Shown in pieces: positions 1 through 10,842 of a stretch of 64,000 nucleotides of DNA. Origin of the DNA: Persicaria tinctoria (lineage: Eukaryota > Streptophyta > Magnoliopsida > Caryophyllales > Polygonaceae). The stretch is from NCBI GenBank assembly GCA_037127255.1, contig JBANSL010000009.1:37856975-37920974 (forward strand). The letters run 5' to 3'. A program made the translations under genes and the position numbers. The notes beneath the pieces were generated by a model, which saw only the letters and a list, made by a program, of their open reading frames with translations, was not told the origin of the DNA and made no database searches. Each line of letters opens with the position of its first letter. The first letter of the stretch is position 1.

Positions 1-893
1 TTGGACAATGTCAATCTGCAAACCCGAAACCCCCAAATCTGAAACGCCGATATCCCCAAACCCGACATGGCCGAAACCCACAGTCATTGAATTGGATGAA
101 TTTTGTGGTTTTTTGGTTATTGGATGAGCAATTTGAATACCTTGTTTTGTGAAATTACATGAAAGTGAAATGGGGGAGTGCAAAATCGGTTGCAATTTCA
201 GATTTGGGGCTATTATGTTACAATTATTGTCTGTTTTGCATTCTGTTTACATGGTTTATTAGTTGTTGGATTAGTTTAATCGTCTTGTTGAAGTATGTAT
301 GACATCAAATTGAAATGGGGAAGTGAAGTGAAGTGAAGTTGTTTTGCTTGCTGCTTCAAATGGGGAACTGAAATGACATGAATAATCTATTCGACAATCA
401 GTTAGGAATCCATTTCATACCTTATTGAACTGTTGATTCTTACCCTGTACAATTCTCAGAATGTTGTCGTCCGGAAGCTGGCCATCTGGTTGCGCTGAGA
501 AGTATTGGTGGATAGGCGGATAGGAGAGGCCTGCTCCCTGGTACGAGCTGGTAAATCATGCTTCGATGTTGTTAACCTGGTTATTATGTGTTTGTATATC
601 ATGTACGAGGTTGTGCCACCGAAATGTGGGTCGTCTATGGTAGTGTCATTGGTGTTGAGCATGGTTAACAAGTAGTAAGTCACTATCTGTGAAGTTACAG
701 TTTGTGTACATATGCCCAATCCTCATTGGTGTTCATCCGGACATCGGGAAACTGAGGATTCTGCATATGTACAACAATTGGTGAACAAAAATGCACAATC
801 CTCTTTACATTGTCCCGACAAAAAACACATGAGCATGGTTAACAAGTATTCATTCAGTATCTGCTGAGTTAGAGTTTTTGTACATAATGAGGA
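1..893. other. Intergenic flank with short direct repeats; no gene recognised
   Basis: No open frame here looks like a conserved protein. A stretch beginning GAGCATGGTTAACAAGTA occurs twice (about 655-709 and 831-884). Each copy is followed by a TGTACA motif and a diverged ATGC(A/C)CAATCCTC segment, so this is a small local duplication. The rest is unremarkable single-copy-looking sequence. Confidence 0.4.
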
Positions 894-1382
894 ATGCGCA
901 TATTGTACACATGCACAAACCTCTTTATTGTGTCCCGAAATTATGTCGACATCTCTGAAGTCGTGTCGTGTTCGCAGGAGATGCTAGACTTGCAACAAGC
1001 GATGCAACAGGAGCAGCAAGAGGAGATGCACGACGACACGGAGGTAACCTCTAGGTTGCAGCTTAGTGGCCAGGAGAACCTCCCCCCTCTTGCTGAGATT
1101 GAGATCCCCCTAGAGGACCCACGCATTCAGCAGCTGGAAAACATTGCTATGGAGCTGACCACGCGATTGTACGCTGTTGAAGCCGCGACACGAAGGAACG
1201 AGGAGGAGCTCACAAGGGTCAGTGCCCTGAATGAGGAGCTCACTGCCCGTCTTGCATCCCTTTCTGTGCAGGCGTGCAGGGTGTGGGGAAACCTGCTGGA
1301 GGCGAGGGCTGGCGCCGAGACCACCAAGATGATGTTCTTCGCCATGGCTGTCGTTGCTCTAGAGGCCGTGGCGAAGAAGTAG
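894..1382 (+). CDS. Hypothetical coiled-coil protein, possibly part of a mobile element
   Basis: I do not recognise this protein. The frame is open for 162 codons. The ATG at 981 is a more natural start than the one at 894, because the first 29 residues have no obvious structure, and it follows a CAG that could be a splice acceptor. From residue 30 the protein is rich in Gln and Glu (QQAMQQEQQEEM), then has two stretches with heptad-like Leu spacing (RIQQLENIAMELTTRLYAVE and EEELTRVSALNEELTARLAS), so a coiled coil is likely. The C terminus is hydrophobic (MMFFAMAVVALEAVA). Base composition is clearly more GC-rich than its surroundings, which supports real or recent coding. It lies 600 bases from the CACTA element and may belong to an older transposon. 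Exon of a larger gene is equally possible. Confidence 0.3.
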   Translation: MRILYTCTNLFIVSRNYVDISEVVSCSQEMLDLQQAMQQEQQEEMHDDTEVTSRLQLSGQENLPPLAEIEIPLEDPRIQQLENIAMELTTRLYAVEAATRRNEEELTRVSALNEELTARLASLSVQACRVWGNLLEARAGAETTKMMFFAMAVVALEAVAKK

Positions 1383-1984
1383 GCAGGTTAAGATGTGGAA
1401 GGGAATGAGCCATTTTTTGTGAACATGTAGTTTGATTAGCAATGGAAAGGACCCCGCTTATTTGTGTAAATGTTTATGGTTAGGACGAGTAGCTTAGACT
1501 GACTGTATGAGTCCCCTACCTGGCTGTTTTTTGGGTTGTTGTAGGGGACGTGATGGACCGATGCCAGTAGATGCAACAGCACGTCAACGACGACGACAAT
1601 GCATATAACCTCGCGGTGCACCTAGGAGAAGTGCATGTACACCGACGAGTCCCGGACAAATATTGACAACTGGCTATGTATTTTGTAAATGTTATGTAGG
1701 TGTGGAAAACGGTAATGCTTTATGTTCTGAATGCATGTGTAGAACGTATGTCTTTATGATCTCGTGTTGCACGCAGCCTAAAGGCGAACCGTTTGCAAGT
1801 ACTTATCGAAAGGGTCGAGATGTTGTCATCATATGTTATCACAAACTCGGATGCCTATAATTTACAGCTGATGACCCTTACCTATAATTGCAAGCCACAT
1901 TGGATGATCATACAACGATATATCAACACACCAACAACCTCAAATTACAAAATCACAACATAGGTTGATCATACATTCATATAT
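1383..1984. other. Intergenic; left flank of the CACTA insertion
   Basis: No gene recognised. The last 80 bases (about 1905-1955) resemble the sequence just beyond the other end of the CACTA element (about 7478-7530); both contain GATCATAC(A/G)ACGAT followed by CAACAAC(C/T)TCAAATT. The last three bases, TAT at 1982-1984, are the left target duplication. Confidence 0.4.
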
Positions 1985-2010
1985 CACTACAAAAAAAAAT
2001 TAAATTCGCC
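1985..2010 (+). repeat. Left terminal inverted repeat of the CACTA element
   Basis: CACTAC, nine A, then TTAAATTCGCC. Matches the right end in inverse, apart from one extra A there and C versus T near the inner edge. Confidence 0.9.
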
Positions 2011-2200
2011 ACACTATCTAGCTTCGGCAGAGGCTTAGCGTGGCAATTGATACTCTTTTGCCACGACATTAGCCACGGCAAGCCTCCAATCCAGAAAAAC
2101 AAAGACATTAGCCACTGATGGTAGCTTCGGCAAAATTGTCGTGGCTATTGGGTCGGTTTTGCCACCCCTACTTGCAACGACAGTAGAGTTCCCGTGGCTA
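2011..2200. repeat. Left subterminal repeat zone of the CACTA element
   Basis: Repeated words such as GCTTCGGCA, TTGCCACGA, AGCCACGGCAA and GTCGTGGCTA occur here in both orientations, mirroring the zone at 7175-7412. Such arrays are the known transposase-binding regions of CACTA elements; their function here is inferred. Confidence 0.75.
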
Positions 2201-3128
2201 AAACGTATTATTTTATTTTTATTTTTATTTAAAAAAAAACCTAACCCGTTTACATGCCTCCTCGCTCACTACGCTTTCAGATCTAGAAAATTGAAACCCT
2301 TCCTCGCCTTCACTCCTCTCGCGTCCCCCTTCTTCTCCTCTTTCTTCCCGGCGCCGGCAGGAGCTTCGATCCCCGTCAACCGCAGTTCGATGTGAAGATG
2401 AAGGCCGACGCCCGACCCTCTCCTCCTCTTGGATTGTCTCCGAATCTGAAGCCAACCAATTCTCCTCGACTCCAGATCTGAAAACCCTAACCCACCGGCC
2501 ACCACCCTCCGTTATTCGTCCCTCTCCTCCTCTACTTTCAGATCTGAAAACCCTAGCCTCACTCACTACCACCGCCTCGCCGCCTTCTCTCGTTCACACA
2601 CCTCTAAAACTTAGACTTGAAAGCTTGAAGCGCCCTTACCTCACTCACCACCGCCTCACCACCACCACCGCCATGCGCTTGAAAATAACCTCACTCTCTT
2701 CGACATCTCATCATCAGCGGCATCTCTCTCATCCACCTTCGTTTGTGCGCTGAAGCCCCACGTCGCTGGTAACTCTGCCTATGTGTTGATCGACATCTTC
2801 CTTGTTTCTCTGGCATCTCTATTTTCAGGTAATTTTTTCAAACTCCTTTCATTTTGATTCAAGAGATCTGAGCACGATTTGAGTAGGGTTTGATTTAGGG
2901 AAAAATTACTGTTTGATTAGGATTTGGTTCAAGAGGTCTGTAGGCCCAAAAAATGTAAAGAATCACCCCTTCTACTTATTATACGTGGATTGCAGGATGC
3001 ACTAACTTAGAAGTAGCAAACAACTCCATCTAACCTATCAAACTCAAATAGAAAAATAATACATTTATACAAAATCCTAGTTTTTGCAGTTCTGAAGTTC
3101 AAGTTCATAATTTTTATTCTTCTTTTAG

Positions 3129-3203
3129 GTTGGAATCGTGAAAGAAATAAGAGAGTCAATGCTGGAAGAAGTTGATTTCATTAAGGAAGCCACAAAAATT
3201 GAG
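3129..3203 (+). pseudogene. Captured exon resembling ABC1 (ADCK/COQ8-like) atypical kinase
   Basis: After a good acceptor (CTTTTAG at 3122-3128) the sequence reads as an open piece containing EIRESMLEEVDFIKEA, in frame until a TAA just after the GAG at 3201-3203. The pattern of hydrophobics followed by M-L-E-E-(V/L)-D-F-x-K-E-A matches, from memory, the helix before the catalytic region of plant ABC1K proteins. A GTAATG donor could lie at 3203. No other ABC1K exon is recognisable nearby, so this is an isolated captured fragment inside the CACTA element, not a working gene. The family call rests on 25 residues and is tentative. Confidence 0.45.
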
Positions 3204-3477
3204 TAATGCCTTGTCTCTTATCTAATATTTTCTTTCTATCTTTCTTGTAAAGTTTTTACTTCCAAGACTACTTTCTTGTAGTGCTTAATTTTTATTAAGA
3301 ATAAGAATTGCCTTGACAACTTAGTATACTTTTTTTATGGAGGTTGTCTACCTTTATACATTATATCTGGTAAATAGCTTTTACACCTTGTGTTCTTTCA
3401 GTATCAAATGTTTTGGCGTAATGTTGATCTACAAAAATACAGTTTGTTTTAACACTTGTTCTGTCATAAATTTTTAG

Positions 3478-3582
3478 GAATTCTACATGAGGCACAAAGA
3501 TGAGACTCCCATTAGCTCTGATGCCGAAAAGCAGCGAGTGCTTCAATGCTTGCAAGCAACCATTTTGAGAAGAACTTCTCAG
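3478..3582 (+). pseudogene. Captured exon-like fragment, family not recognised
   Basis: A 35-codon open piece is bounded by TTTTTAG on the left and CAG|GTATAA on the right, the exact borders expected of an internal exon. It includes [17 protein letters not shown] and ends ILRRTSQ. I do not recognise the protein. It lies 275 bases downstream of the ABC1-like piece, at a normal exon-intron spacing, so both could come from one donor gene or from two. Confidence 0.4.
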
Positions 3583-3722
3583 GTATAATTGTTTTCTGTT
3601 CTCACCATTTTAGACTTCCAAGTTCCCATAGTGAGAGTTGGATTTAGGAGGTTACTTGTCAACTTTATGGTTATCTAGTATGAATCTAGCATAGCAATTC
3701 TTAACATGATTTAGGAGGTTAC

Positions 3723-3853
3723 TTGGCATTTGACAAATTTATACCCTGTTCAATTATTCTTTTTGTTGAGAAAACAAAGGTTATCAGACCTTGCATGCTC
3801 TTTAATTTGTTAGATATTCATATGGCCTTAGGAATTTTCCACCAAGTTATTGG
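3723..3853 (+). repeat. 131-bp segment duplicated inside the CACTA element, copy 1
   Basis: Matches 5093-5223 without any gap and with about four substitutions in 131 bases. The match stops abruptly on both sides, so it is a discrete duplication within the captured DNA rather than shared repeat background. Confidence 0.85.
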
Positions 3854-5092
3854 TGGAAAGATACTAATTTGATGATTTTGTTAGGATAATTAATCTGTAG
3901 GTTCAATGACTTTATTCTGCCAGTAAGTCGTTCTTGTCTAGTGTTAGGATATCCAGCAGCTCATGTACCAATTTTACAATGGCTAAGCCCTTATTTGAAC
4001 TTCTGTTTTTTATACCTAAACCTGCAATGTAAGATCTCTTACTTGATGAAAATCCTTTCTTCTGGGGTTTGGAATTGCTGCGTATGTGCAAGGGAATAGG
4101 AGCTTGCAAGCGGTACATCCTAGGCCACAAGGAAGCTTTGTTATTTTATTGATTTATTATTTTATTGAATCGGCTATGTGTCCTGTGAGAATTTGAATTT
4201 CTGACCTAGTTTTTATTTGGATATTTCTCCCTTCTTGTTGAATTGAATTGTCTGTTACAAGCAAGGAAGATCAAACAAAATAATTCAAGTAGGACTAATG
4301 AGAACATTTTAGGAAGACCCTAACCATCTGTGCACATATTTTTTGTAGACCACTAATAACAAAGTCTACATATGGTTCGGAATTGAATTGAACTGATGAG
4401 TCCATATGGAAGATGAAGGATAGAGAAGAGTTTGATGTGCGGATTGAAGAGAAAAGGGAGAATTTGAGAGCTATCTTGTCATACTGAAACACTATTGAGG
4501 GAGCTATTGGGAATCTCTTTGATGCATACCTCAAGCGTGAGTATTTTGTGTTGTTAAACATGATTGACATGCATATTTACCTTTTTTTTTAATATGCATT
4601 GCTCATGTGTCATACATCATAACATTCTGTTTTGTGCACCCAAAGCAATAAAGCAAGATAAATTCCAATTCCTTTTTCAGTAATGAGTCACGACATCACT
4701 TTAACTGAATTTTATTCATGCACTGGTTCATAATGTTAAGTGTGCTGGTATTGCATTCAATTCCTGTGATGTTTGACTTTGATTAGTGCAGCTATGTGTA
4801 ATTATTATGTTTTCCTGATATGTTTCCTGGATATATATATATATATATGTCTTACGCTTTCAAGACCTGATAATATGGATGTATGTTGTGTGTAGGACAT
4901 GGACGATAAGGAATTCTTCATTGAATAGATATTGCTCAGGTGGGAAGGCCCAGGTGCTGCTAATTGCCTATACCACCAGTCTACATTGTTTTTGACAAAC
5001 ATGTGAGTTCTTTATAATGAATTAAGTGTTTCATTTGGCCTCTTAGATTTCAAAATATTGAAGTGATGTGGCTGGAGTACTTGAACAAGCCT

Positions 5093-5223
5093 TTGGCATT
5101 TGACAGTTTTATACCCTGTTCAATTATTCTTTTTGTTGAGAAAACAAAGGTTATCAGACCTTGCATTCTCTTTAATTTGTTAGATATTCATATGGCCTTA
5201 GGAAGTTTCCACCAAGTTATTGG
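5093..5223 (+). repeat. 131-bp segment duplicated inside the CACTA element, copy 2
   Basis: Second copy of 3723-3853. The frame around it is open for 64 codons (5063-5257), but nothing in the translation is recognisable and the first copy is not open, so coding is doubtful. Confidence 0.85.
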
Positions 5224-6177
5224 AATCTGCCAAGTCGATGCACTCAAAATAAGATAAACCACTCAATGGAGGGAAAGCTCCTAAGCAAACCTACTGGAAA
5301 CTCAAGTATTATAGGGAGGAGATGAAAATTGAGTTAAGCCAATGGAATGCTTTGCCTTGAGGATTATTGACTCTGTTGCACCTGCTTTCACCGCCGATGT
5401 GATTAGTCAACACCTTTGCTTTCTTGGTTACTATTTGAGATATACATTTCATCAATGTATTAGTTTCACTGCCAGGCTTTTCCTCTTGAGTAACTAGTTT
5501 TAACTTTTAGGAGTCTTGTTTTGAGATTTTGGAAAATGATGCATGTTTTAACTTTTAGGAGTCCACTTATTGTATTAGTTTCAAATCTGTTGTTTTTTTC
5601 ATGTAGATATGGTTTTTGTTTCCATGTGCCCCTCTTCCTTATTAGTTTGAGTTTTTTTAATTGATCTTCTGTCTCAATTTAGGGTTTCAGTTCCAAGCGC
5701 CTCTTTTATTGATTCTTTTGCTGATTTTTATTCCTTTTATTGGGACTCTATAGATTTGTATCAATATTGCAATTTGGTTTTGTGTGGAGTGTGGAGATTT
5801 CATAAGAAACCTAGAAGAATGGAGATGTTGTTGCGTCTCTTGTTTGGCAACTTTATACCTTTCTATCGTTATTGTATTGCGGTTTTATGTTTTAGTGTTT
5901 GATAATATCACTATCCTGAAACCGATAAATCACTCAGCTATGGTGGCTAGTACACTTACGAGACTTGTACTTTGCTTTATATATTTCGTTCTCAGGTTGG
6001 GAAGAATCTTCATGTTTCAAGTCAAATAGAGGGTGTCAACCTTGACATGTATAGAGATACAGTTCTCCCTTAAGTCTTGGAACAAGTATTATTATCTTTT
6101 TGGATTTATTTTTGAAATGTGATTATATTTTTCTGGTTTGCGAATAGTGATAACTCAACTTTTTTTCCCCTTGATAG

Positions 6178-6228
6178 GAGAAAAAGCTCTCAGAAGCCAA
6201 TATGAAAGACCTTTCAAATGATTTACAG
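6178..6228 (+). pseudogene. Captured exon-like fragment (17 codons), charged, coiled-coil-like
   Basis: TTGATAG precedes and CAG|GTACTT follows an open 51-base piece, EKKLSEANMKDLSNDLQ. Borders are typical of a plant internal exon of phase 0. Too short to assign to a family. Confidence 0.35.
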
Positions 6229-6698
6229 GTACTTGTTTGTAGTTTTGCTGGCATTCTATTCTTTTTGGTTGTGGCACTGATCTGCACAGGTCTTGACCCC
6301 AGGAGCTTTAGTTGATTTTCATTGTCAATCTTCTATTTTCTAGCTAGCCAATGGTTAGGTCTTTTAATTATTGAATCCTAATTTGGCCTTAAACACCTTC
6401 ATCTTCTACTGAAATCCTTCCTTTGTTTCCCCATCAGTTTTGCACAGCTTGATCTCAAGCTCTCAAGTCACTTGGTACACATCCATTATAATTACTAATA
6501 TCTGCACCACTTACTCATAATCTGATAATCTGATGGTACACATCCATTTTCACTCTTACTCATAATCTGATAGTTTCATTTGCTTCATCTGCATCTAAAG
6601 GCCAAACCAAGTTCTCTCTTTTCTGATTTATTGAGTGTCTTGAATTTGTCTTGGTCAACAGTATGTAAGTCTTGCATTTATGTTTTACTTGTCACCAG

Positions 6699-6761
6699 GA
6701 AAACCAAGTTCAGGAAATGCCCAACATCCACAAGGTGTCAACAAGGGAGTCAAAGTCACGG
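6699..6761 (+). pseudogene. Captured exon-like fragment near the right part of the CACTA element
   Basis: The segment after CACCAG at 6693-6698 is open for about 21 codons, beginning ENQVQEMPNIHKV, and ends at CACG|GTAGGC. It may continue the charged exon at 6178. No family recognised. Confidence 0.3.
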
Positions 6762-7029
6762 TAGGCTACTTGTCTTGGTCGACATTGCTGGACAATTTTG
6801 AGTGGAGGTTGGGTTTTCATGTGAAAATCTTATAATGAAAAATCTTCCATGCTCAAAATTAGGTTTGGACATTTTTTTAGTATATAAATTATGTAGTTTT
6901 TGACCTTTTATTTTATATGTAAGTTTTATATATTTATTGTATATAAATTATGTAGTTTTGACATTTTATTATATATGTAAATTTTGTATAATTAATGAAA
7001 TTTTATTTTATGTATAATTAATGAAATTT

Positions 7030-7031
<2 letters not shown>

Positions 7032-7079
<48 letters not shown>
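7032..7079. repeat. (TA)n microsatellite
   Basis: About 24 uninterrupted TA units inside the CACTA element, within a wider AT-rich tract (6890-7110). Confidence 0.95.
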
Positions 7080-7082
<3 letters not shown>

Positions 7083-7174
7083 TGTGTGTATAATTTTTTT
7101 TTAAAAAAAAAATGTGTACCTTTTAGCCCGGGTCTGAAGAATCCGGGCTAAAAAGCTGGATTTTTTTTTAATTT

Positions 7175-7412
7175 TCTACCCACACTTTAGCTACGGCTAG
7201 TTGCCGTGGCAAATGTGGGATGTTTTTAACAGGGGTTGCTTTGCCGTCGCTTAGCCGTGGCTAATTGTTTTGCGACGGCTATTTGCCGAAGCTACCAAAT
7301 TTTGCCACCGCCCGGTTCGCCACCCCCCCCCCCCCCCCATTTACCGTCGCTGTGCCGAAGCTACACCCCTTTTGCCACCCCAAACAGCCCTGTTGCCACG
7401 GCATTTTTCCGA
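7175..7412. repeat. Right subterminal repeat zone of the CACTA element
   Basis: Dense copies of GCCGTGGC, TTTGCCGTCGC, GCCGAAGCTAC and TTTGCCACC in both orientations, plus a run of 16 C at 7323-7338. It mirrors the left subterminal zone. Confidence 0.75.
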
Positions 7413-7439
7413 GGCAAATTTAATTTTTTTTTTGTAGTG
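7413..7439 (-). repeat. Right terminal inverted repeat of the CACTA element
   Basis: Inverse of the left end, finishing GTAGTG at 7439 and followed by the TAT target duplication. Confidence 0.9.
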
Positions 7440-7561
7440 TATACACACACCACCTACTTGACAATCCAAAAGGACCACATTATGTGATCATACGACGATG
7501 ATTACAATACAACAACTTCAAATTTCATAATGCCCTGCCTAGCTGATAGTGAATCGGCATG

Positions 7562-8955
7562 TTAGTTGTGACGATGGGATCGCCTGTCCGCCCATATCTG
7601 ACGTGCTATCTCGTCTCGGAGGCCTTGCATCCCCGGTGGTTGGAATTCGTCCTCATCACTAGACGAATCCTCTTCCTTGCTAGACGAGTCCTCGACACCA
7701 TATTGTGGATCTCTTGCCTCTTTGGGTGGGTTGAATCTGTCCTCGGATGTCGAGTCCCCATCCTTGGTTGAACGTCGTATGTAGTTATGTAACGCAAAGC
7801 ATCCGACGATGATGTCAACCTGTTTGTTGACGACGTACTTGTGCATAGGCTTCGTGATCTTCCATTGACCCTTGAATATCCCAAACATCCTTTCAATTGC
7901 ACCCCGCAACGAGGAATGGCGTTGGTTGAATGCTTCCTTCTCGTTGTCCGCTGGTTCTTGCGTGAAAGCTGCGCGATGGTACTTGGTCTTCGAATAAGGG
8001 ATCATGTACCCCTCCCTCTCGGGGTATCCTTTGTCGCACAAATAGTAACGGCCTGGGGGCGGGTGTGGGAAGTGCATACCCGGGGTACTCAGGGCGTGAT
8101 CAAGGACACAAGAGTCATGGGCGCTACCCTCCCACCCGGCTGACACGAATGTGAAAGTCAAGTCGAAGTCGCACACAACTAGGACGTTAAATGTTGTGAT
8201 CCCCTTGCGGCCCCGGTAAGGCAGTTGCTCCTCACGAGGAATACATGCTTCGATGTGTTTGCCGTCTATGGCTCCAATACAGCCCTGGTAGACATTCATA
8301 GGGTGTTACGACCATAATTTCTATAATTTCCAAAGTCAGTTTGCGTATGCGGGATAGAGTACCTTGACATAGCGATTGTATCGACTGTCCTCCCTGATCT
8401 GCTTCAGCACCTCCCCGTAGTTGGGGTCAACTGGTTTGAGCCTGTCACGCACGAGACCGTCCCACCCTCTGTGTTGACCAACGAGGGCCTCGACAACGTC
8501 GGCTATAGCCTCACTGATGGTGGAAGTAGATCGTTGAAACCGCTCACAAGTCTCCCGATGAGATGACCCCCATGCCATGGTATTCACAACGATGGCCACT
8601 TTCTCCATGGGGGACATGTTCTTCGATCCCTGCAACCTGTACCTATGTTCAAGCATCGAGCACAAAGCCGTGAACACCTACTTCGGCATCTGAAACACTT
8701 GGACGCATCGCAGATCGGTCTCGTGGGAGAGTATGTCTTGGATCCAGTGAGCACCGGTGTAGGCAGAATTGTAGCACGGCACCTTGTGCACGTACTTGTA
8801 GTAATGCTCGTTGTAAGACAGCAACAACACCTCCTTTTGCGGCGTTCACCCTCCGAGTCGATGACATCGTCGTTGGAGTCCAGGAAATTCGCGGTGCGTT
8901 GATCGTCATCGGAATCCAGGAAATTGGCGCTGTGTGGTTCGTCGTCGGAGTCCAT
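7562..8955 (-). pseudogene. PIF/Harbinger DDE transposase, degenerate
   Basis: The C-terminal 245 codons (7562-8299) are a clear Harbinger-type DDE nuclease (DDE_Tnp_4). The three acidic residues sit in GAIDGKHI, in the AHDSCVLD segment, and in RGAIERMFG. Upstream, 8336-8677 is in the same frame and encodes the helix-turn-helix region (MSPMEKVAIVV... FQRSTSTISEAIADVV) that normally precedes the catalytic domain. The 37 bases between them contain a stop and no convincing GT-AG intron. A TAG at 8678-8680 interrupts the frame just before the helix-turn-helix region, and a one-base frameshift near 8836-8846 separates the acidic N terminus (start at 8955, repeated DSDD motifs) from it. The protein would cut and paste the element. 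As it stands it is inactive. Confidence 0.85.
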
Positions 8956-9254
8956 GACATTCACACTGCGAGGTAGGTAAGGGAATGAAAACCGAATAAA
9001 ATAAGCATTGAAGACATGCATAAAATCATAGACTTAATACGATAAGCGGTTCCAAGCATTGTAAAACAACACTAGTTGGTTCCGTACGAAACCAGCTCAG
9101 GAAAGATAAGGGAAACAACGTCAACAACAAGTCATAAAAAAGCACAAACAATTTGGTTCATACACCCTGCAGTTTTCGCAAACACTAAGGAAACTGAAAT
9201 GCTTATTCGCTTAACACGGCAGATGGTCTTCACAAGTCTTCAGCAGTGAGGCCG

Positions 9255-10320
9255 CTACTTGTCCCCGCCACACCTCCGAAAGTGATACTTCAGCCACGCA
9301 AGACGCATCACGTCGCTACGTTGGCAGACCAGGAACATCCTCGCCCGCTCGGGCTTGATCAGCGCCTCCATAGCGAAGCATAACAAGGGACTCGCGTCTT
9401 CGACTAGTCCATCAACGACCAGTTTGTCAAGCACCTTCATCACCTCAGCCTCCCGACTAACTTGTTTGTTCATAGACACGGCGTCGTCTTGCATCACATA
9501 CTTCAGCAGATTCGAGGTTGACTCCTCCACAAACTCCATGCGCCTATCGTGCATGACCGACCCGACAGACCTTCTGGCGGAGCGTCTCTTCACTGATGTG
9601 GTGGCGTTTGACAATTGACACTGAGGCTCGCTTTCCGGACCTGGTAGGGAAGGAGCTGCAGCCGGGCGTGGAGGTGGGTGGCGGGGGCTGCTGAATAGGG
9701 CATGGGGGTGCGGAGGAGCTTCCTCCCCTCACCATGTTCGGGAACCGATGGAGGTCGAATTCATCGATCTCTTCCTCGTCGTCCTCAAGGTTTACCTCTT
9801 CCCTTGTTGGACGTGGGGCCTGCGTCGGCTATACCTCGTCTTGTGTAATGGACATGGGTACGGGGCCCGACGACGCCGGATCCATAGACGGAGAGATGTA
9901 GTGCTTCCCCGTAGCAACTGTGCCCCCATAAATTTGGTCCCAAGCTTCCTCCAAATCGGGTGGAATACACTTCTTCCTCAGTTTCCCAAAGTCCGACTTC
10001 TCCTACACGTTCAGGTGACATAAATGTTATAATTCATTACACAACACCTTCGGTTCACCGAAGGTGAAGAGCACATAACCTTATTCCAAAAAACATAAGT
10101 ATGTGCACTTTAGTAGTTTACAAACCTGAATTTTACGCTCCCACCACTCGTCACTGCCATTGATGCACCCTCTTTCATAGTCCCAACCCAATCCAGTCTC
10201 CCCATGCTTAAGGTCTTTCCAGTCCCTCCATCGCTCTTTCATAGCTGTGTGTTTGTTCTTAAGGGTGTTGGGGCCGCACTTTTGTCCAGTCGCTTCCTCA
10301 AACTGGAGCGGGATACTAAC
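9255..10320 (-). pseudogene. PIF/Harbinger second protein with Myb/SANT-like domain, degenerate
   Basis: The minus strand at about 10126-10320 encodes a Myb/SANT-like DNA-binding segment containing ETGLGWDYERGCINGSDEWW, the hallmark end of the plant Harbinger ORF1 domain. A CAG|GT donor at 10126 and a TAG acceptor at 10003 define a 123-base phase-0 intron. The next exon starts at 10002 and runs in frame to about 9544, with one TAG near 9831. Its tail is then continued in another frame at 9255-9614 (ending HFRRCGGDK), which implies a one-base frameshift in the region 9560-9640. The first part of the SANT domain is missing. ORF1 products normally help the transposase bind the ends; this copy cannot. 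Confidence 0.75.
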
Positions 10321-10842
10321 CTAGTTTGCCGAAATCCTAATCTACTTCCCGGTGGAAATCCGGCACCAACAGGAATGACACTGAAATTACGACGTACCTA
10401 CTCAACGCCGATGTTGTTGGGGTTGCGGCAATCACGGCAAAAAGCCTGGCACTCAGGCTTCTCAACCCGTCTTGCTCCACTCGGATACGGTGTGCGTGTC
10501 GTGGCGGTGACTGCGTCTTCTGCCGTCGGAGTTCGCCGGTCGTCGCTCCTCAAAACGCTTAGCACTTTGTAGGGGTGGGGGTGACTGTTGGTGGAGTTCT
10601 CCACAACCGACCTATATAAACGCCAAGGTGAGGGGTGTGTTGTTTTTTAAAAAGTGGGGGTAATAGAGTCATTTTCCCACCTCCAAATACACTACCATCT
10701 AATGCCAACCAAACACCATTTCAAGATTTCTCTATAAATAAATCTCCATCTCCTTACATCTACAAAAATCTCATTAATCTACACAATCTATTTTCATCTC
10801 TTACCATCTACGAAAATCTCAATAATCTACACAATCTCCTTA

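Larger units (their letters stand above)
1985..7439. mobile_element. CACTA (En/Spm) DNA transposon, non-autonomous, gene-capturing (Pack-CACTA)
   Basis: The element begins CACTACAAAAA at 1985 and ends in the inverse, TTTTTGTAGTG, at 7439. The inverted repeats run about 26 bp with one or two differences. The flanks are TAT on both sides (1982-1984 and 7440-7442), the 3-bp duplication expected of this superfamily. Both subterminal zones are packed with copies of GCCACGGC and TAGCTTCGGCAAA-type words in both orientations, the usual subterminal binding sites. No transposase reading frame is visible in the 5,455 bp. Instead the interior has a pyrimidine-rich gene-leader-like tract (about 2230-2830) and several short exon-like pieces with intact splice borders. 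It must therefore depend on a transposase from elsewhere. Orientation is not determinable without the transposase. Confidence 0.9.

Noticed and set aside
8645..8902. Plus-strand 85-codon frame across the Harbinger transposase
   Set aside because: Antisense to the conserved helix-turn-helix and N-terminal region of the transposase.
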